From VRUE01 sp963716735 (GTDB lineage Bacteria > Actinomycetota > Thermoleophilia > Solirubrobacterales > 70-9), in contig OY970321.1 of the NCBI GenBank assembly GCA_963716735.1, positions 1,302,001 through 1,366,000 of the forward strand: a stretch of 64,000 nt of DNA, in the 5' to 3' direction. Under the pieces are notes generated by a model that did no database searches, was not told the DNA's origin, and saw only the letters and a list, made by a program, of their open reading frames with translations. The position numbers were made by a program, and so were the translations under genes. Below, piece after piece: positions 58,954-64,000 of the stretch (positions are counted from its first letter, which is position 1; the number at the start of each line of letters is the position of its first letter).

Positions 58954-59820
58954 ATGCCTTCACCCTTACTCGCCGTCGACACGCCCTCGATGTTGTTTCG
59001 GGCGTTCTATGCGCTGCCGGACTCGATCAAGGGGACTGATGGCAAGCCGGTCAATGCGCTGCTCGGCACGGCCAACCTGATTTTGCGAGAGATCGAAGTG
59101 CATGGGCCGCGAGCGGTGGTTCTCTGCTTCGGGCCAGATGCGGCCTCCTATCGAACCGAGCTATACCCGGCTTACCACGCGGAGCGCGAGGCGGCGATGC
59201 CGGATGACCTCTCGCCGCAGTTCGCCGCCAGCCGTGACTTCTTCGAGGCCTTCGGCTGGACGGTCGCCACCAGCGACTCACTGGAGGCGGATGATCTGCT
59301 CGGCACCTACGCCGACCGCGAGGCCGAGGCGGGCGGACGGGCGCTGCTGCTGACCGGCGACCGCGACATGTACCAGTGCGCCGGCGAACGGGTCACCGTC
59401 CTCTACGTCAAAACCGGCGGCGGTAAAGGCGCCGAAGAGGTCGGTCCGGCCGAGGTGCGCGAGCGCTACGGCATCGACCCGGAGCTGGTTCCCGACTTCA
59501 TCGCCCTGCGCGGCGACCCCTCCGACGGTCTACCCGGCGCCAAGGGCGTCGGGCCCAAGACCGCGGCCGAGCTGCTGCGCAAGCACGGCTCGCTGGAGGC
59601 GATCCTCGACAACGCGATCCGCGAGCCTCGCCCGAAACTGCGCGCCGCCCTGATCGACGCCCGCGACGAGCTGCTCGCCTTCAAAGACATCGCCACCCTG
59701 CGCGACGCCGGGGTCGAGCGGCCGCCGGACCAGCCCACCGACTGGGCCGGCGCCGCAACCGCCGCTCGCGAGCGCGGCATGAACCGCCTCGCCGAGCGGC
59801 TCGAGGCCAACGCCGACTAG
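58954..59820 (+). CDS. 5'-3' exonuclease (FEN/PolA N-terminal type)
   Basis: 288 residues starting MPSPLLAVDTPSMLFRAF. Metal ligands of the FEN fold are present: Asp8 in LAVDTPS, the segment LCFGPDAASYRTELYPAYHA, LEADDLLGTYA and LLTGDRDMYQ. The helix-hairpin-helix GLPGAKGVGPKTAAELL follows. It is the stand-alone form of the DNA polymerase I 5' nuclease domain, which removes RNA primers and flaps. ATG 58954 is preferred to 58948, which lies inside the -10 box. Its 3' end overlaps the convergent hotdog-like gene by 4 bp. Confidence 0.9.
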   Translation: MPSPLLAVDTPSMLFRAFYALPDSIKGTDGKPVNALLGTANLILREIEVHGPRAVVLCFGPDAASYRTELYPAYHAEREAAMPDDLSPQFAASRDFFEAFGWTVATSDSLEADDLLGTYADREAEAGGRALLLTGDRDMYQCAGERVTVLYVKTGGGKGAEEVGPAEVRERYGIDPELVPDFIALRGDPSDGLPGAKGVGPKTAAELLRKHGSLEAILDNAIREPRPKLRAALIDARDELLAFKDIATLRDAGVERPPDQPTDWAGAATAARERGMNRLAERLEANAD

Positions 59821-60530
59821 GCCTGGCGCGGCTCGATCAGCAGGGCCTGGGCACGGGCCAGCACGTCTCCGGCGGCGGAGAGGATGGCCACACCGGCGTG
59901 GTGCTTGCGACCCTCCACCCCGATCGGCCAGGCGATCACCACGTGCTCGCGGCCAACCGCGACCGGGCCATCGAGGCGACCGGTGAACGCGGCGAGCACC
60001 CCCGGCGGCAACGGATCCTCGTGCCGCAGGTACGCGGCGAAGTAGGTCGGGCAGTCGAGCACCGCCCAAACGATCTCCGGTCGCACGTTGCCGCTCTCTT
60101 CGGCCGTCCACTCAGGCGGCGTCCAGGTCGAGGCGACGAGGTTGCGATCTTCGACCGGACCGGCGAACACGCCGAGCGAGTCCTCGCGCTGGCGACCGCA
60201 GACGAAGCAGCGGCTGAACTCACTGTCCAGCGGTCCCCGGTACCCACTCATCGCTTCCCGCGCATCCTCGACCCTGACCGGAGCCGGCACGTCGAGCTCG
60301 AAGTCGGGTGAGCGGCGCGCTTCAGCGATCAGATCCTCGCCGGAGAAGACAGCAACCCCACCGTCGCCCGCCCGCTCGACTCGCAGCGGCACGTCGAGCG
60401 GCACCGGCCGTCGCAGGCTGACCTCGACGGCGCCATCGAGAAATGCGGCGAGCATGCCAGCGCTGTAGCCGCCGTTGCCGCTCTCCAGCGGTCCGTTGAA
60501 ACGGCCGGAAACGGTGATCGAGTCGCTCAC
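59817..60530 (-). CDS. Hotdog-like acyl-CoA thioesterase-type protein
   Basis: 237 residues from a GTG. NGGYSAGMLAAFLDGAVEVSL (about 19-39) and the second half VWAVLDCPTYFAAYL resemble the two halves of double-hotdog thioesterase-like proteins. A CxxC (RCFVCGRQ) sits between them at about 107-110, as in a small metal-binding or redox insert. No catalytic set can be assigned with certainty. Substrate unknown. Confidence 0.65.
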   Translation of the reverse strand: MSDSITVSGRFNGPLESGNGGYSAGMLAAFLDGAVEVSLRRPVPLDVPLRVERAGDGGVAVFSGEDLIAEARRSPDFELDVPAPVRVEDAREAMSGYRGPLDSEFSRCFVCGRQREDSLGVFAGPVEDRNLVASTWTPPEWTAEESGNVRPEIVWAVLDCPTYFAAYLRHEDPLPPGVLAAFTGRLDGPVAVGREHVVIAWPIGVEGRKHHAGVAILSAAGDVLARAQALLIEPRQA

Positions 60531-60557
60531 GCGACGATCATCGCAGCCGCCTGAAGC

Positions 60558-60601
60558 GCATCCGACGTTGACCCCACCCTGGTGTGGTGGATGTCGGATG
60601 C
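60558..60601. terminator. Hairpin after the flavodoxin-fold gene
   Basis: GCATCCGAC (60558-60566) and GTCGGATGC (60593-60601) pair perfectly. The loop contains CACC-CT-GGTG, a second small stem. It lies five bases beyond the flavodoxin-fold gene stop, between two leftward genes. No T-run. Confidence 0.55.
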
Positions 60602-60605
60602 GTCG

Positions 60606-61358
60606 CTACGCGCGATGCTCGGGATTGGGGAAGTCGAAGCGGCAGCCGGCGTCCCAATCGGGGCGCTGGTTGCCATGGGCGGGGATGCCGCCGGCGTCCT
60701 TGAGGATGCGCGCCAGGTGCAACATGTTCCAGGCGGCGAAGGTGGTGTTGCGGTTGGTGAAGTCGTTCTCCGGCCCACCAGAGCCCTCGTCGAGGTAGGA
60801 CGGCCCCGGGCCGGCCTCGCCGATCCAACCGGAGTCGGCCTGCGGTGGGATGGTGTAGCCGAGGTGCTGCAGCGAGTAAAGCGTGTTCATCGCGCAGTGC
60901 TTGACGCCGTCCTCGTTGCCGGTCACCAGACAGCCGCCGACCCGGCCGTAGTAGGCGTACTGGCCGGCATCGTTGAGCAAGTGCGAGTTGCCGTAGAGGC
61001 GCTCGACGATCTGGGTTGCCACCGATGACTTCTCCCCCAGCCAGATCGACATGCCGAGGACGAGGATGTCGGCCGCCATCACCTTCTCGAAGATCGCCGG
61101 CCACTCGTCGCGCTCCCAGCCGTGCTCGGTCATGTCGGGCCAGACGCCGGTGGCGATCTCGTGGTCGACCGCGCGGATGCACTCGACCTCGACCCCGTTG
61201 CGACGCATGATCTCCATCGAGATGTCCATCAGCCCCTGCGTGTTGGACACCTCGGGGCTGCGCTTCAGCGTGCAGTTGATGAAGAAGGCGCGCAGATCCG
61301 AGTAGTCGGTCTCGCTCTGCGCGCACAGCTCGGCCTGCTTGTCGGTCAACTCCGTCAT
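60606..61358 (-). CDS. Flavodoxin-fold NAD(P)H-dependent FMN reductase-like protein
   Basis: 250 residues. The FMN-binding start is AFFINCTLKRSPEVSNTQGL (about 24-43), followed by ADILVLGMSIWLGEKSSVAT and VGGCLVTGNEDGVKHCAMN, the flavodoxin_2/WrbA-like pattern. It would bind FMN and reduce quinones or other acceptors. The C-terminal part (about 190-250) is unusual and Asn/Gly-rich. A TAGGAT box lies 12 bases before the ATG. Confidence 0.85.
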   Translation of the reverse strand: MTELTDKQAELCAQSETDYSDLRAFFINCTLKRSPEVSNTQGLMDISMEIMRRNGVEVECIRAVDHEIATGVWPDMTEHGWERDEWPAIFEKVMAADILVLGMSIWLGEKSSVATQIVERLYGNSHLLNDAGQYAYYGRVGGCLVTGNEDGVKHCAMNTLYSLQHLGYTIPPQADSGWIGEAGPGPSYLDEGSGGPENDFTNRNTTFAAWNMLHLARILKDAGGIPAHGNQRPDWDAGCRFDFPNPEHRA

Positions 61359-61409
61359 CGCGCCGCCGCGATCCTATGCGCAGCGGGGCGATGCCGCCAT
61401 CACAAAGCG

Positions 61410-61868
61410 CTAGCCGGCTGCGACCACTTCGACCGTGCCGTGCATGTCCGGGTGAATCGAGCAGATGTAGGCGTAGGTGCCGGGCTCCTTGAAGCTCTCG
61501 GACTTCAGCTTGTCTTCCTCGATAGTGCCGGTGTCGAAGCTGCCGTCTTCGGCGGTTGCCGTGTGTGGCGCCGAGTCCCGGTTCTTCCAGATCACCTTGC
61601 CGCCTTCCTCGATCGTCACCGGATCGGGGCCATAGGCGAAGTCCTCGATCTCGACCTCGGCGGAGCGCACCGCATCGCCGCTGGGCGCCGCGGCGTTGCC
61701 GCTCGCGGTGGAGTCCTCCCCGGCCTCGGCGGTGGCGTCGGTGGACTCGGTCGTGGTCGAAGAGCTCGAATCCGAATCGTCACCGCCCCCGCAACCCGCA
61801 ATGCCCAGGACCGAAAGGGCTAGGACGACACAGAGGACAGGGAACGCGACGCGCTGTTTGGCTTGCAT
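61410..61868 (-). CDS. Cupredoxin lipoprotein (plastocyanin-like)
   Basis: 152 residues. A lipoprotein signal (LCVVLALSVLGIAGC) ends in a lipobox Cys at about 26. A Ser/Thr/Glu/Ala-rich spacer (28-68) and a plastocyanin-like domain follow. Copper ligands are His in DSAPHTATA, and Cys, His and Met in YICSIHPDMHGTV. It would carry electrons on the outer face of the membrane. Its start lies inside the end of the upstream monooxygenase gene (49-bp overlap in another frame); no later start retains the signal peptide. Confidence 0.88.
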   Translation of the reverse strand: MQAKQRVAFPVLCVVLALSVLGIAGCGGGDDSDSSSSTTTESTDATAEAGEDSTASGNAAAPSGDAVRSAEVEIEDFAYGPDPVTIEEGGKVIWKNRDSAPHTATAEDGSFDTGTIEEDKLKSESFKEPGTYAYICSIHPDMHGTVEVVAAG

Positions 61869-63349
61869 GCGTCCTCGCTACCCGTCTTGCCGGATCCAAA
61901 CCGCATCGCACCGTCTTCGATCCGACCGCGGCGAATCGTCCGGATATCGAGCGGATAGTTCTGACGCAGATTCCACGGCTCCTTCGAGCCCTGCTTGGGG
62001 AACTGGTCGAGCGAGCGCAGGACGTAACCCGAGGTGAAGTTGAGCAGCGGCTGCTCGGTCACCGCCGGGTCGACCTCGGGGGCGCAGTGCCTGTGATCGT
62101 GCGCGTCCATGTGGTTGAGCAGGCGACAGACGTACTCGGAGGTGAGGTCCGCCTTCAGCGTCCAGGAGGCGTTGGTGTAGCCCACAGTGAAGGCCATGTT
62201 CGGCACACCACTGAGCATCATTCCCTTGTAAGCCATCCTGGTTGACACGTCGACTTCCTCTCCGTCGACGGTCAACTCGATCCCTCCGAGGAAGAGCAGG
62301 TTGAGGCCGGTCGCGGTGACGATCACGTCGGCCTCCAGCTCCTCGCCGGACTCGAGCTCGATGCCGCGCTCGGTGAAGGTCGCGATCCGGTCGGTGACGA
62401 CCGAGGCGTCGCCTTTCGAGATCGCGCGGAAGAGATCGCCGTCTGGGACCAGGCACATCCGCTGGTCCCAGGGGTTGTAACGGGGCTTGAAGTGCTTGTC
62501 GACGTCGTAGCCCGGCGGCAATGAGCGCTCGACTCCCTGGCGGATCCATCGCTTCACCAGCTCCGGCCGGCGGCGGCTGAGCTGGTAGAAGAGCGTTTGG
62601 ATCAGGACGTTCTTCCAGCGCACAACCGAGTACGCGGCGCGCTCGGGCAGATAGCGGCGCAGCTTCTCGGCAATACGGTCCTGGGCCGGCAGCGAAGCGA
62701 TGTAGGTGGGCGAGCGCTGCAGCATCGTCACGTGCGCGGCCCGCCCGGCCATCGCGGGCACCAGGGTCACCGCGGTGGCGCCGCTGCCGACCACGACGAC
62801 GCGCTTGTCGCTGTAGTCGAGGTCCTCGGGCCAGTGCTGCGGGTGAACCACAGGACCGGCGAATCGGTCAACGCCCTCGAACTCGGGCGTGTACCCCTCG
62901 TCGTAGCGGTAGTAGCCGCTGCACGTCCAGAGGAAGTCGCAGGCCAGCCGCGAGGCCTCACCGGTATCGGTTCGTTCGACCTCCACGGTCCAGCGCAGGT
63001 CCTCGCTCGACCACTCGGCGCCGACAACCCGATGTCCGAAGCGGATCTTCTCCTCGATCCCGTGGTCGCCGGCGGTCCGCCGTACGTACTCGAGGATCGA
63101 GGCGCCATCGGTGATCGACTTGGCCGCCGTCCAGGGCTTGAAGCGATAGCCAAGCGTGTGCATGTCGGAATCCGAGCGGATACCTGGATAGCGGAACAGG
63201 TCCCAGGTGCCGCCGAGATCGTCCCGTGCCTCGAGGATCGCGAAGGTCTTGCCCGGGCGGCGCTCCTGCAGGTGCCACGCGGCGCCGATCCCCGAGAGGC
63301 CGGCGCCGACGATCAGCACATCGAGATGTTCAATCGACCCCTCGCTCAC
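61820..63349 (-). CDS. FAD-dependent monooxygenase, Baeyer-Villiger type
   Basis: 509 residues from a GTG. FAD motif VGAGLSGIGAAWHL (about 14-27), GGTWDLFRYPGIRSDSDMHT, the Baeyer-Villiger fingerprint FAGPVVHPQHWP (complete FxGxxxHxxxWP), and NADPH motif VVGSGATAVTLVPAM. It resembles actinobacterial EthA/MymA-type enzymes that oxidise ketones. The last 20 residues are Ser-rich and extend over the cupredoxin start, longer than the conserved core needs. It is independent from the similar enzyme at 5269. Confidence 0.9.
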   Translation of the reverse strand: MSEGSIEHLDVLIVGAGLSGIGAAWHLQERRPGKTFAILEARDDLGGTWDLFRYPGIRSDSDMHTLGYRFKPWTAAKSITDGASILEYVRRTAGDHGIEEKIRFGHRVVGAEWSSEDLRWTVEVERTDTGEASRLACDFLWTCSGYYRYDEGYTPEFEGVDRFAGPVVHPQHWPEDLDYSDKRVVVVGSGATAVTLVPAMAGRAAHVTMLQRSPTYIASLPAQDRIAEKLRRYLPERAAYSVVRWKNVLIQTLFYQLSRRRPELVKRWIRQGVERSLPPGYDVDKHFKPRYNPWDQRMCLVPDGDLFRAISKGDASVVTDRIATFTERGIELESGEELEADVIVTATGLNLLFLGGIELTVDGEEVDVSTRMAYKGMMLSGVPNMAFTVGYTNASWTLKADLTSEYVCRLLNHMDAHDHRHCAPEVDPAVTEQPLLNFTSGYVLRSLDQFPKQGSKEPWNLRQNYPLDIRTIRRGRIEDGAMRFGSGKTGSEDACKPNSASRSLSSVSS

Positions 63350-63418
63350 GCTGTCGATTCTGGCAGGCTGGCTGGTCAGCCAGTGTGACGAGCCGCATAT
63401 CGCCGGCCAGGCCGGCGG

Positions 63419-64000
63419 TCAGCCGATGCGGTAGCGAATGTGGGTGACCTCGGGCGTGTCGACGACGAGGACGGGCTCGAGGTCGAGGCCCGCGCCGGCG
63501 CCGTCCTCGAAGAGGCGGGCGCCGTCGCCGAGCAGGATCGGCACGACGTTCAGCTGCATCTGATCGACCTCGCCGGCGGCGATGTACTGGCGCCCGGCCT
63601 CAGCGCCGCCGCCGATCGCCACGTCCAGATCGCCCGCCGCCTCCTTCGCCTGCGCCAGCGCCGACTCGATCCCATCGGTGACGAAGTGGAAGGTGGTGGC
63701 ACCGAGGGTCAGCGGCTCGCGCTCGTGGTGGGTGAGGACGAAGACCGGCATCGCGAACGGCGGCTCCTCCCCCCACCAGCCCTGCCAGGGGTCGTCTCCC
63801 CAGGGCCCGGGACCACCGCCGAACATGCCGCGGCCCATCAGCACCGCCCCCACCCCGCTCTGCGCTTCCTCCATCAGCGGGGTGCTGGCGTTCACCTCTC
63901 CCCCCTCGTGACCGTGAGCTTCGCGCCAGGCGGCGAGTTTGACCACCCACTCGTGCAAATCCTCGCCGCCTTCGCCCAGCGGGTGCTCCTCGCTCTGGTT
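63419..64000 (-). CDS. RibD C-terminal/dihydrofolate reductase-like protein, 5' end outside window
   Basis: The reading frame is open to the right edge (NQSEEHPLGEGGEDLHEWVV), and these residues fit the family's conserved early segment, so the true start lies beyond 64000. In the window are about 193 residues: GAVLMGRGMFGGGPGPWGDD, FVLTHHEREPLTLGATTFHF and IGGGAEAGRQYIAAGEVDQM, the pattern of DHFR-like RibD C-terminal proteins. It would bind NADPH and reduce an unknown substrate. TTG at 63958 is an internal codon, not the start. Confidence 0.87.
   Translation of the reverse strand, partial: NQSEEHPLGEGGEDLHEWVVKLAAWREAHGHEGGEVNASTPLMEEAQSGVGAVLMGRGMFGGGPGPWGDDPWQGWWGEEPPFAMPVFVLTHHEREPLTLGATTFHFVTDGIESALAQAKEAAGDLDVAIGGGAEAGRQYIAAGEVDQMQLNVVPILLGDGARLFEDGAGAGLDLEPVLVVDTPEVTHIRYRIG

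Overview
The window is high-GC DNA, almost entirely coding, with no gene-free stretch longer than about 250 bases. It looks like a chromosomal segment of an actinobacterium close to Solirubrobacterales/Thermoleophilia. This placement is inferred from: an F420-type LLM oxidoreductase, a DUF5679 mini-protein, very large exported beta-propeller and beta-repeat proteins with basic Cys-containing tails, a collagen-like exported protein, TetR regulators with an LPPGRHG extension, and many genes whose start codon lies only 6-9 bases after a TANNNT -10 box (leaderless mRNAs). No tRNA, rRNA, CRISPR array, transposase or integrase was recognised.

Layout. 1-2.3 kb: proton-translocating transhydrogenase subunits (pntAA, start of pntAB) and an LLM oxidoreductase. 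2.3-4.8 kb: CtpE-like P-type ATPase. 4.8-8.8 kb: leftward operon thiolase - crotonase - Baeyer-Villiger-type monooxygenase - hotdog thioesterase, probably catabolic. 8.9-11.4 kb: small envelope protein, DUF5679, and an ECF sigma/anti-sigma operon bracketed by two copies of a tiny coiled-coil membrane protein. 11.5-20 kb: PlsC acyltransferase, two giant exported proteins and a collagen-like protein. 20-22 kb: AAA+ ATPase and a Phd/VapC toxin-antitoxin pair with a palindromic operator. 22-24.8 kb: four TetR regulators as two head-to-head pairs. 24.8-27.7 kb: third copy of the tiny coiled-coil protein, PAS protein, MBL hydrolase, HD hydrolase, DUF6328. 27.7-33.4 kb: nucleoside phosphorylase and MTA/SAH-type deaminase followed by an OpuC-type compatible-solute ABC transporter. 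33.3-36 kb: MFS exporter with its MarR regulator, and an ion channel with an abnormal selectivity filter. 36-39.5 kb: acetyl-CoA synthetase and an MBL-rhodanese protein.

39.5-41.7 kb: a divergent MocR/PPOX pair enclosed by two inverted copies of a structured repeat of about 120 bp. 41.7-48.6 kb: cell-wall genes (NlpC/P60 hydrolase, class A PBP), SHOCT protein, TrmH methyltransferase, FAD oxidoreductase, alpha/beta hydrolase. 48.7-51.9 kb: glyoxalase, SDR, P-II, Amt, CutA. 51.9-54.1 kb: Tat-type multicopper oxidase with its cupredoxin. 54.2-58.9 kb: ABC exporter and a DUF3556/phytoene-dehydrogenase-like operon. 58.9-64 kb: 5'-3' exonuclease, hotdog-like protein, flavodoxin-fold protein, second Baeyer-Villiger-type monooxygenase, second cupredoxin, and a RibD/DHFR-like reductase that runs off the right edge.

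The main novelty candidates are: (1) the inverted pair of structured 3'-end repeats around the MocR/PPOX cassette; (2) the three-copy micro-protein family with a shared leaderless promoter, two copies of which bracket a sigma/anti-sigma operon; (3) the mirror-symmetric TetR tetrad; (4) a 13-bp palindrome that supplies the -10 boxes of two divergent leaderless genes; (5) a convergent gene pair whose C-termini are identical because both stop regions lie in one inverted repeat.
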